IMG/VR virus record: IMGVR_UViG_3300032046_000001
Coordinates: 1 to 64,000 of that record
Origin: a virus
Reading direction: 5' to 3' (one strand)
DNA: 64,000 nucleotides
Shown here: piece after piece, positions 8,038 through 14,929 of the stretch
How positions within the stretch are numbered: the stretch's first letter is position 1
Layout of the letters: each line of letters opens with the position of its first letter
Notes under the pieces: model-generated
The model's database searches: none
The model's input: the letters and a program-made list of their open reading frames with translations, nothing else
Told to the model about the DNA's origin: nothing
Position numbers and translations under genes: made by a program

Positions 8038-10380
8038 TTATTCTAATTCGATTAAGGGATCATTTGATAAAATATCTTTTATCATTTCTTTCTTTTTTAC
8101 TTTTACAACACCACCAGTATGGAATGTTCGCATGATTGCCTGGGTATTAACTTCTCCCAAAATTTGTGATGCGATAATTCCTATAAATGGACTCTTATGA
8201 CGTTTCAAAAGATCGCCATAACAAGTATGACAGATTTTAGGTGATATACAATATATTGGTGTTCTTAGATGAATAACATCACCAATATTAAAATCACTTG
8301 GATTGAATGGAACAACCTTACCATTTTTAATAATATATCGTCCATTTAATCTACCGATCATATCACCGTCAAGTTTTATAGTGATTGTTCTACTGGTTCC
8401 GCAATCTTTCTTAAACAAATCAGCTTCAACTGGATTAAGAACATATGATAATTTTCTCGCCATGTATCCTGTTGTTGCAGTATTTAAAACTCGGTCAGCC
8501 AAACCTTTTCGTGCTCCAGGAGCAGCCTTGAAAAATTCAATTGGTGTTAGTCCTTCAGCGAATGAACCTTTGATGGGTTCGAGAATATTACCTTTAGTAT
8601 CAGCAATAACACCTTTAGCACACAAAATCTGAAGTGGTTGTGTCCAACCTTTACCGGCACCAGATTCAATTAGGTCATATAATCCAGTATTTTGTAGATG
8701 TTTTTCAAGAATAACTTTCATCTGTTGAAGAATATTATCGGCAGTCTCAGTATCAGCACCAGTTAATTTCTCTTTTAATTCATAAATTTCTTTCGGAACT
8801 TCAATATCGTCTAAGGTTATTGTTGGTGCAATAATTGTAGCAAATTTAAAACCCATTTTTGATAACTTGGAAACAGATTCAATAATAATTTCCTGGTCAT
8901 ACTTTTCAACCAATTTTGAAATTATTTTAGTTGCGATTTTTTTATTAACTACATCGTTAACAAATGGAAAATCTTTTGGTAACGCACTATTTAAAATTGC
9001 CTTTCCCATCGTTGTAGCTTCACCACGATATCTCACTGGAATATAAGGATCGACAGCATCATCCAGATCTTTTTCCGAAACAACAATTGGTGATCTAGAA
9101 TATGAAATATTTTTTGTCATCAAATATAAACCAGCATACATGTCTTTACTTAGAGCAAATACAAAAGATTTAGAAGAATCAGAAGCTTCAAGCCGCATCA
9201 TTCTTGTTTTAACTTCTTCTTGAGCTTCATCTGTCAATGGTGTATATATTGCCATTTGATCTCCATCAAAATCGGCATTAAAACCACCAACCTGTAAAAC
9301 ACAAATTTGAAGCGTATCACCTTCAACAAGAACTGGATGAAATGCTCTTACTGATGACATGTGTAAAACAGGATCTCGTTTACAAATTACTACTCGATCT
9401 TTCATTACCAATTCAGCTACATCCCAAAATATTTTATGTAATTTTGGTGGCAATTTATCACCAGCAACGATTGCTTTAATTATTCTTCTTATACTATCAA
9501 CAGATATTTCAGTTTTAATGAATTTTTTGATTTCACTTGATAATTCTTCTCTATTTATTCTGTTCGTATATAATAGAACGTGCATAATAAATGGTTCAAA
9601 TAAATTAACTGCGATACGGAATGGTACACCAACCTGATTAATTTTTAAATTTGGTCCAGGTGTAATAACCGCTCGTCCAGAAAAATCAATTCTTTTACCC
9701 AACATTTGACTTCTTATAAGTCCATTTTTCTTTTCAACTTTTGTTCTAATAAATTTATCATGTTCTACTATAGCTAATTGAAGTCCGTAAGAAAGAAGAT
9801 CAAATAAAATTCCAGAACCTCCAGAACTTCTAACTTGAATAGCTTTCCTGATTATCGATTGATAGACATCGTTAAGTTTGTCGATCATCCAGTTGCCATC
9901 TTCTTCTTGAAAACTTGGCCGAAAATCTGGAGGAATAATGGGAATTTTATCGATAAATAGAGTTCCATCCTTATAAGATTTATGAAGAAGATTTATAAAT
10001 TTTTCTCGTGTTTCTGTTTCTCCCCTGAATTTTATATCTGGAAATATTTCTATAAATTTTGATAAACCAGTTAATTCGCCATCAGAATCTTGAACCAAGT
10101 CACCATTCACTTTTAAAGTAAAATTTTCAGATGCTGAAATAAAAAGATCAATCTTTCTATTTAATTGAAGAATTATTTTTAAAGCGGATGGATGAATAAC
10201 TTTTGTGTGCAAATCTATATAGGAAAATGTCTTTCGTCGTTCTTGTGATTCTAAATTTCCAAAAATTCTTTCCGAAAATAATCCATCATTATTAAATTCG
10301 TTAGGTCTTGAAAAAATTTCGGCAGATGTAACTGGAGATAGACCTTTAGAAAATTTGTCTAAATCTAAAAATTTCAACAT
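8038..10380 (-). CDS. rpoC: RNA polymerase beta' subunit, N-terminal catalytic part (split gene)
   Basis: 780 residues. The absolutely conserved NADFDGDQMA metal-binding loop is at about residues 367-376. Upstream are RSQMLGKRIDFSGRAVITPGP and FRPSFQEEDG (clamp and lid region). Downstream is a bridge-helix segment (RKGLADRVLNTATTGYMARK). The second zinc site is intact (KDCGTSRT plus CISPKICHTCYG). The protein stops just after the trigger-helix motif GEVNTQAIMRTFHTGG. The N-terminal zinc-binding domain normally found after the GLF.RIFG motif is absent: here GLFSERIFG runs straight on to a cysteine-free segment. The remaining C-terminal part is encoded at 7310-7990. Confidence 0.95.
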   Translation of the reverse strand: MLKFLDLDKFSKGLSPVTSAEIFSRPNEFNNDGLFSERIFGNLESQERRKTFSYIDLHTKVIHPSALKIILQLNRKIDLFISASENFTLKVNGDLVQDSDGELTGLSKFIEIFPDIKFRGETETREKFINLLHKSYKDGTLFIDKIPIIPPDFRPSFQEEDGNWMIDKLNDVYQSIIRKAIQVRSSGGSGILFDLLSYGLQLAIVEHDKFIRTKVEKKNGLIRSQMLGKRIDFSGRAVITPGPNLKINQVGVPFRIAVNLFEPFIMHVLLYTNRINREELSSEIKKFIKTEISVDSIRRIIKAIVAGDKLPPKLHKIFWDVAELVMKDRVVICKRDPVLHMSSVRAFHPVLVEGDTLQICVLQVGGFNADFDGDQMAIYTPLTDEAQEEVKTRMMRLEASDSSKSFVFALSKDMYAGLYLMTKNISYSRSPIVVSEKDLDDAVDPYIPVRYRGEATTMGKAILNSALPKDFPFVNDVVNKKIATKIISKLVEKYDQEIIIESVSKLSKMGFKFATIIAPTITLDDIEVPKEIYELKEKLTGADTETADNILQQMKVILEKHLQNTGLYDLIESGAGKGWTQPLQILCAKGVIADTKGNILEPIKGSFAEGLTPIEFFKAAPGARKGLADRVLNTATTGYMARKLSYVLNPVEADLFKKDCGTSRTITIKLDGDMIGRLNGRYIIKNGKVVPFNPSDFNIGDVIHLRTPIYCISPKICHTCYGDLLKRHKSPFIGIIASQILGEVNTQAIMRTFHTGGVVKVKKKEMIKDILSNDPLIELE

Positions 10381-10431
10381 TATATTTTAGTCTCCGTTTC
10401 AGTAAATTACATAATCTTCAAAAAAAAATAA

Positions 10432-10863
10432 TTAGAAATAATTTTTTAACCGCTTGATAAACTTGGTCACATTTGCTTTTTTTGCGGCCATATCACTCGG
10501 TTTTGGAATTTCTTTTTCAAATTTATTATTAAGACTATTTAATTTTTGAAGTATCACTACAAGATGGTCTTGATCAACAACATCATTACCCATTAATTTA
10601 TTTACCATTTTCATTGATAATTTAATTATCGCGGGATCAACAGAACCCATACGGTTACAAATCGGAAAAAAGGGAACTTCTCTTCCCATTTGTTTCATCA
10701 TTAAAAAACACTTCGGATTTTTTTCAAATAATTTTTTTCTGTTATCTTGCGACATTAACCATTTTAGTTGATATTCATAATTTATTGGATTAGACATTAC
10801 TTCATCTATCTTTTTAATTAGTTCTTCCAATAGTTGAAATTGTTCATTTAATTTTTTAATCAT
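10432..10863 (-). CDS. Hypothetical protein upstream of the RNAP genes
   Basis: 143 residues with the start at ATG 10863, which has GGAG nine bases upstream; the ATG at 10890 lies inside a hairpin and has no SD. Mostly helical and basic, with a central FLMMKQMGREVPFFPICNRMG segment and a lysine-rich C-terminus (MAAKKANVTKFIKRLKNYF). No family recognised. It is 51 bases upstream of the beta' N-part and transcribed with it, so a transcription accessory role is possible but unsupported by motifs. Confidence 0.65.
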   Translation of the reverse strand: MIKKLNEQFQLLEELIKKIDEVMSNPINYEYQLKWLMSQDNRKKLFEKNPKCFLMMKQMGREVPFFPICNRMGSVDPAIIKLSMKMVNKLMGNDVVDQDHLVVILQKLNSLNNKFEKEIPKPSDMAAKKANVTKFIKRLKNYF

Positions 10864-10887
10864 TATTTTTTGACTCCTATAAATAGT

Positions 10888-10921
10888 CATATAAAGCCCC
10901 TTTTAAAGAAGGCTTTATATG
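10888..10921 (-). terminator. Perfect 11-bp intergenic hairpin, no U-tract
   Basis: CATATAAAGCC and GGCTTTATATG form a perfect inverted repeat around a 12-base loop, directly after the stop of the gene at 10932. There is no clear run of U after it, so it could be a processing or stabilising hairpin and not a true terminator. Confidence 0.5.
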
Positions 10922-10931
10922 ATTTAATTAG

Positions 10932-11207
10932 TTATCGAAGTTTTAATCGTGCCTCGGTTAAACGTAATTTTACATATTCTTCACAAGTCCGAAACCAACT
11001 TTCATCAAGATCTGAATGTACTGGAGTTCTATTATCATCACCAATTACAATTTTATATGTCCACTCTGACATCTCAGCATAGGTTTTTACTATAAGTCTT
11101 ACATAATTCAATTCTTCATTCATAGGAATAACCGCATGTATATAACATGATTGTCCAATTTGATATCGTTGATACTCGTCCCTATCAATTATCATTAGTC
11201 TTTTCAT
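10932..11207 (-). CDS. Small hypothetical protein
   Basis: 91 residues of unrecognised family (MKRLMIIDRDEYQRYQIGQS). Alternating beta and helix, with Trp and Tyr residues and a basic C-terminus. Its 5' end overlaps the 3' end of the HD-hydrolase gene by 23 bases, which suggests coupled translation. Followed by a strong hairpin. Function unknown. Confidence 0.6.
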   Translation of the reverse strand: MKRLMIIDRDEYQRYQIGQSCYIHAVIPMNEELNYVRLIVKTYAEMSEWTYKIVIGDDNRTPVHSDLDESWFRTCEEYVKLRLTEARLKLR

Positions 11208-11709
11208 TCATCAACCTCCCAGGTATGCCAAAATGTGCCGGAATTTTTTTATTCAATCGATTCACAATATCTTCTTTATCATATTTCATTTTTCGATTTG
11301 GATTTCTACCCATTCGATCCCATCTTGCTAATTGAACTAATTCGGGCAACCAGGGATGAGAACTGAGAAATTGACATTTAGAAAGTTTTGACATTTCACC
11401 TTCGATATATGACCATATTCTCATATGATGTTCGATTAAAAAAAGAGTTTTTACACTAACGTAATTTCTTAAAAGTTTAACTCCAATTTCTGCATGACCA
11501 TGTGACTCTACAAGTTTTCCAATATCATGCAACATTGCTGCTAAAATTAAATCAGTATCATCACTTTCTTTAAATGCGTGGGACATAACTTGTAAAGAGT
11601 GATTTAAAACATCACCTTCAGGATGATACTTATTATTTTGTTGTATACCATCACACATATCGAGAAAATTAAAAATTTCTTTCATATGTTCAACTGTAAA
11701 TAACTCCAT
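11185..11709 (-). CDS. HD-domain metal-dependent phosphohydrolase
   Basis: 174 residues with HD-superfamily order: H37 (LNHSLQV), H61-D62 in MLHDIGKL, H72 in the SHGHAEIG segment, HH in IEHHMRIWS, and a late aspartate in LARWDRMGRN. The family hydrolyses phosphate esters, commonly of nucleotides or RNA ends, using bound divalent metals. The closest-looking architecture is the HD domain fused to tRNA nucleotidyltransferases and related cytosolic enzymes. ATG 11709 has GAGGTGAT upstream. The nearby RlaP-type nucleotidyltransferase (12258-13340) hints at a shared nucleotide or RNA-end job. The substrate cannot be told from sequence. Confidence 0.8.
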   Translation of the reverse strand: MELFTVEHMKEIFNFLDMCDGIQQNNKYHPEGDVLNHSLQVMSHAFKESDDTDLILAAMLHDIGKLVESHGHAEIGVKLLRNYVSVKTLFLIEHHMRIWSYIEGEMSKLSKCQFLSSHPWLPELVQLARWDRMGRNPNRKMKYDKEDIVNRLNKKIPAHFGIPGRLMNEKTNDN

Positions 11710-11718
11710 AACATCACC

Positions 11719-11976
11719 TCATCGAATAACTGGACTTACAACAATACTTCTTTTTACATCTCTTCTTAATGAGTTATACCATGATCTTGAAAGGTTATAT
11801 TTATATTTTTTTCCGAATTGTTTAGCACTATAGTGTGGTTCATCTAAAATATATATGCGCCTGTGCATATTATAAAAATAAGTCTGAAGTACTAATTTTG
11901 CAATATCGGCCTGTTTAGAAGTTTCAAATTCTAATATTTCTATACAACTTGTATTTTCAATTAAAACATAATACAC
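11719..11976 (-). CDS. Small paralogous array protein 1
   Basis: 85 residues with a GTG start at 11976. It shares with four neighbouring small proteins (11982, 13360, 13616 and 13912) a layout of an opening beta segment with YY or YH, then a helix starting around a K/N-rich turn with A-K/A-E (SKQADIAKLVLQTYFY), then a second beta segment with a R-I/V-x-V/I pattern (HRRIYILDEP), then a variable basic helix. No enzyme motif and no Cys pair. Unknown function; the paralogy suggests tandem duplication and rapid divergence. Confidence 0.6.
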   Translation of the reverse strand: MYYVLIENTSCIEILEFETSKQADIAKLVLQTYFYNMHRRIYILDEPHYSAKQFGKKYKYNLSRSWYNSLRRDVKRSIVVSPVIR

Positions 11977-11981
11977 GTTAA

Positions 11982-12218
11982 TTAATCCCCATTTCTAACA
12001 TGATTTTTTTTCACTGATCTTATTATTTCACACATCCAGTTTCTACCAAGATTGGTATATTCGGATAAATATTCGGGTTCTGACTCAATAATTCTACAAT
12101 GTATTCCACCATTAAAATAAGTATGAATTATCAGTTTACCAATCTGTGCATCTTTTAATTTTTTTAACTTTAATTTATAATTACGTCCACCAGAATTAAA
12201 TAATATATGATACACCAT
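11982..12218 (-). CDS. Small paralogous array protein 2
   Basis: 78 residues. Same layout as the gene just downstream: a beta start (MVYHILFNSGG), a helix with LKDAQIGKLIIHTYF, a beta segment CRIIESEPEYLSEY, then a basic tail. The helix motif IGKLIIHTYF aligns with IAKLVLQTYF of array protein 1, showing these two are the closest pair. The start is nine bases after a perfect hairpin and has no adjacent SD. Function unknown. Confidence 0.6.
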   Translation of the reverse strand: MVYHILFNSGGRNYKLKLKKLKDAQIGKLIIHTYFNGGIHCRIIESEPEYLSEYTNLGRNWMCEIIRSVKKNHVRNGD

Positions 12219-12226
12219 AAATTATA

Positions 12227-12250
12227 GAGGGGATCTTTCAATCCCCTCTC
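12227..12250 (-). promoter_or_regulatory. Perfect 9-bp hairpin just before a start codon
   Basis: AGAGGGGAT and ATCCCCTCT pair perfectly around a 6-base loop between the nucleotidyltransferase stop (12258) and the ATG at 12218. The only purine-rich SD-like sequence (GAGGGG) is inside the stem, so the hairpin may control translation of the next gene or act as a weak terminator. Confidence 0.5.
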
Positions 12251-12257
12251 AACTCCT

Positions 12258-13340
12258 TTAAAATATAGATAAAATTCTTGAAATAATTTTTTTATATCCA
12301 GTTTCTTCTTTTACTTCTATTGAATCGATAACCGACTCTTCGGGTTCAGTTCCATCTAAAACTTCCAGTTTAGAGTCAAAACTTCTTTTGATAAAATCAT
12401 CATAAATTTCATTGATGAATTCATCCCAATATGTTCCATCACATTCTTTGGGTAAATCAGTTTTGTCCGCCAATGATACAACTTCATCAACTAACTCATC
12501 TAATATGGGAGCTACTTCTTTATACGGAATCTCACCTTTTTTAACTTGTCGGAGATAATCCCTTTCCTTCAATGGGAAAGTTATGGTTCTTTCAAGATAT
12601 AACTGTTTTAATTGATAACCAGCTCTAATGGCATGAGATACTGCCCGCCAATCAATATTTTTATTCTCTTCAGCGTCTTTTGAACGCTGACCATACGTGT
12701 CATAAAACTTTTTGACCATCTCCAACGCATACTTTACTCGAATTGTTTCTTGAATCTTCCGGTTGCAAACTTCAACTGTTCTAAATCGGTTACGACCTTC
12801 AGCGGGATATATTTTGATATTTATCCCTTTAGGAATCCCATCAAATACATCTTTGACTTTTATTGCTGGTTGATCGGTGAATTGTTCAAAATATTTGATG
12901 ATCTGTTTCGCATCATATAACCGACTACCTTTTATGCCATATTTGGCCGCTTGGCCTCTGGCATAGTCAACAAATGTTGCGATATTTTTTGTATAAAATC
13001 TTCCACGTTCACCGACAATTTTCTCCCAGATGTCACTGGTTTGAAGTAAATAATCTGGAGGACAATGAAGCATGTCCATTGCGATTATATTACCTTCTTT
13101 AGCCATCTTTAAAAAGAATAATAACGAAAAAAACTCAATATCAACATCCGCTTTCGTATTTTTCACTGTCTGGTTCTTTTTCGTATTGTACCGTAAACTA
13201 TTTTTAACGGTTTGAAAATATAAATCTTTCTTCGATGGAATATATACACCTTTAAAATCTTTATCACTTGTTGGTGTACGTGTTCCATACAAACTACTAC
13301 CATATGGCATTTTCACAATAACATTATCCATTTTTAACAT
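12258..13340 (-). CDS. RlaP-type nucleotidyltransferase
   Basis: 360 residues. The N-terminus has the polymerase-beta-type active-site signature GSSLYGTRTPTSDKDFKG (G14-S15 and D26-x-D28), plus a third acidic residue in DVDIEFFSL. The long C-terminal helical region includes IRAGYQLKQLYLERTITFPL, as in the predicted nucleotidyltransferase family PF10127 (RlaP) known from large phages. Such enzymes transfer a nucleotide to an unknown acceptor, perhaps RNA. ATG 13340 has AAAGGA five bases upstream. It lies within the array of small paralogous proteins and close to the HD hydrolase. The substrate is unknown. Confidence 0.8.
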   Translation of the reverse strand: MLKMDNVIVKMPYGSSLYGTRTPTSDKDFKGVYIPSKKDLYFQTVKNSLRYNTKKNQTVKNTKADVDIEFFSLLFFLKMAKEGNIIAMDMLHCPPDYLLQTSDIWEKIVGERGRFYTKNIATFVDYARGQAAKYGIKGSRLYDAKQIIKYFEQFTDQPAIKVKDVFDGIPKGINIKIYPAEGRNRFRTVEVCNRKIQETIRVKYALEMVKKFYDTYGQRSKDAEENKNIDWRAVSHAIRAGYQLKQLYLERTITFPLKERDYLRQVKKGEIPYKEVAPILDELVDEVVSLADKTDLPKECDGTYWDEFINEIYDDFIKRSFDSKLEVLDGTEPEESVIDSIEVKEETGYKKIISRILSIF

Positions 13341-13359
13341 AGTATCCTTTCATAACTTT

Positions 13360-13629
13360 CTAACTTTCTGATAATTGATTCACTACATTTTCACGAAATC
13401 TTTCATAAATTTTTCGTTCGAAATTTCCATAAATATAACTCAATAAATCACCATCATATGATGAACCAAGATTATGCACGGATACAAATTGAACCAATTC
13501 TGGTTTTATTACATATCGATACTGATAGTCTGCTAAATACATCTTAGAAAAATTCATATAGGCTTCTGCCATTCGCCTATTATTCATCTTTCTATACCAA
13601 TAATGACTTCCATCATTACGCCAGATCAT
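13360..13629 (-). CDS. Small paralogous array protein 3
   Basis: 89 residues. Layout as in the other array members: a Tyr/Trp-rich beta start (GSHYWYRKMNNRRMAEAYMNF), then MYLADYQYRYVIKPELVQF, then a helical tail. The NNRRMAEAY helix start aligns with NKKLAEEYR of array protein 4. It overlaps the 3' end of array protein 4 by 14 bases. Function unknown. Confidence 0.6.
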   Translation of the reverse strand: MIWRNDGSHYWYRKMNNRRMAEAYMNFSKMYLADYQYRYVIKPELVQFVSVHNLGSSYDGDLLSYIYGNFERKIYERFRENVVNQLSES

Positions 13630-13915
13630 TAAATAACATTAATCCATGAAAATATTCCTGAAATTTTTCAGATGTCAATTTATTATTATAACGAGATCTA
13701 ATCGAATGAACAACATCATTTTCGAAAGAATTATCTAATTTTGAGTAAAATGAACGTGTTTTATTAGAGATAGATGATCTAACTTTTATTCGAAAGTTTC
13801 GTTGAGTGAAATATAGAACTAAAATATTTCTATATTCTTCGGCTAATTTTTTATTTTTAAATTCACTATAATAAATATATATACCATCATCTTCTAATGT
13901 TACATAGTATTTCAT
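13616..13915 (-). CDS. Small paralogous array protein 4
   Basis: 99 residues. MKYYVTLEDDGIYIYYSEF is followed by NKKLAEEYRNILVLYF, then a beta segment NFRIKVRSS and a variable, charged C-terminal helix. It overlaps array protein 3 by 14 bases and array protein 5 by 4 bases, so the three are translationally coupled. No recognised domain; possibly a small effector or anti-host protein, but nothing in the sequence proves it. Confidence 0.6.
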   Translation of the reverse strand: MKYYVTLEDDGIYIYYSEFKNKKLAEEYRNILVLYFTQRNFRIKVRSSISNKTRSFYSKLDNSFENDVVHSIRSRYNNKLTSEKFQEYFHGLMLFNDLA

Positions 13916-14187
13916 GATATTTCTCTATAGTAACGTTTCATATTAAAAGATCTCATCTCTCTCACAATTTCATTATAGAGATCTCTCGGCATTTCTTCAA
14001 TTCTGAAACTGTTATATAAATTTTTTTCTGTTATTTTATTAGAATCATCTAAAACTTTGTATCGGTACTGTGTTTCATGCGCATCACCATACAATTTCAA
14101 TTCAGTACCAAATCGATGTGCGCATGTCTTATTACGAAACCGAATAAAATACATTGGTACAGTATTTAATAGAAATAATATAGACAT
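13912..14187 (-). CDS. Small paralogous array protein 5
   Basis: 91 residues. PMYFIRFRNKTCAHRFGTEL is followed by YRYKVLDDSNKITEKNLYNSF and a basic tail. The segment FRNKTCAHRF-x-x-ELKLY lines up with F-x-NKKLAEEYR-x-x-LVLY of array protein 4. It is the first gene of the coupled run 14187-13360 and has an AAAGGAG site upstream. Function unknown. Confidence 0.6.
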   Translation of the reverse strand: MSILFLLNTVPMYFIRFRNKTCAHRFGTELKLYGDAHETQYRYKVLDDSNKITEKNLYNSFRIEEMPRDLYNEIVREMRSFNMKRYYREIS

Positions 14188-14210
14188 TCAACATCCCACT
14201 CCTTTAATAT

Positions 14211-14888
14211 TTATTTAATCTTTGAATCTTCTCGATTAAAATAATTAATATCATTATATGATACTTCAGTACATCTAAGACCAATAACTGATAATGAATT
14301 TAACATGATGAATCCACCTCTAAATGAATTCCTAAATAGATCAATATTAACACCAGAAGCTCTAGATTTACCAATATTATATTTTTGAGATATTGTTGAA
14401 TTTGTAAAAATTTTATTTAACAAGAATCTAATTGAATCAATTTCCATTCTTTTTGTAAGTTCACAATAAATATGAAACGATGTCTTACCTGTAAATCTTA
14501 TCTGTTTATTTAAAAAAATCGGAAATCGATTTAAAATATCATAACAATCAACTGTTGCCTTTTTACCTAATTCGAAATCGTTTGTATCAATATCAACAAT
14601 ACATATGTTTTCATGTCTTTTCATTGTTGTATGAAGTGACAACGTTCGTCCGGTTATCACTATATCATAATTTTTATTATTGAGTTTGATAAAATCTGTT
14701 GTTTTACTTTTTCTTTTGACCAGTATGGAATCATCAACTTTAAAGAAAGTCATTATGTCTCTATTTTTGGCTTGATCTAAAATTGGTAGTTTGTATTTTT
14801 GATAATGATTCCATATATCTAATTCCGTCAAACCATTCGGATAAAACTTATTTTTGATTATAACAGTCTGAGGATGTTTAGGATACAT
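14211..14888 (-). CDS. LigD-type (archaeo-eukaryotic primase superfamily) polymerase domain protein
   Basis: 225 residues. Three motifs of the LigD polymerase domain are in the right order. ICIVDIDTNDF (D99, D101) corresponds to the VFDLDP metal-binding motif. FTGKTSFHIYCEL (132-144) corresponds to KTSGGKGLHVYVPL. NIDLFRNSFRGG (181-192) corresponds to the IDYLRN motif with the third aspartate. The N-terminal TELDIWNHYQKY and GRTLSLHTTMKRH segments also fit the family. LigD-Pol fills gaps and adds nucleotides at DNA ends in bacterial non-homologous end joining; other AEP members prime DNA. Here it stands alone with no ligase domain. Two LigD-type phosphoesterases are encoded 16 kb away. Identification is by eye from motifs. 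Confidence 0.72.
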   Translation of the reverse strand: MYPKHPQTVIIKNKFYPNGLTELDIWNHYQKYKLPILDQAKNRDIMTFFKVDDSILVKRKSKTTDFIKLNNKNYDIVITGRTLSLHTTMKRHENICIVDIDTNDFELGKKATVDCYDILNRFPIFLNKQIRFTGKTSFHIYCELTKRMEIDSIRFLLNKIFTNSTISQKYNIGKSRASGVNIDLFRNSFRGGFIMLNSLSVIGLRCTEVSYNDINYFNREDSKIK

Positions 14889-14929
14889 TATAATTTATAC
14901 CTTATATTGTTTCTGTTATACATTCATTT

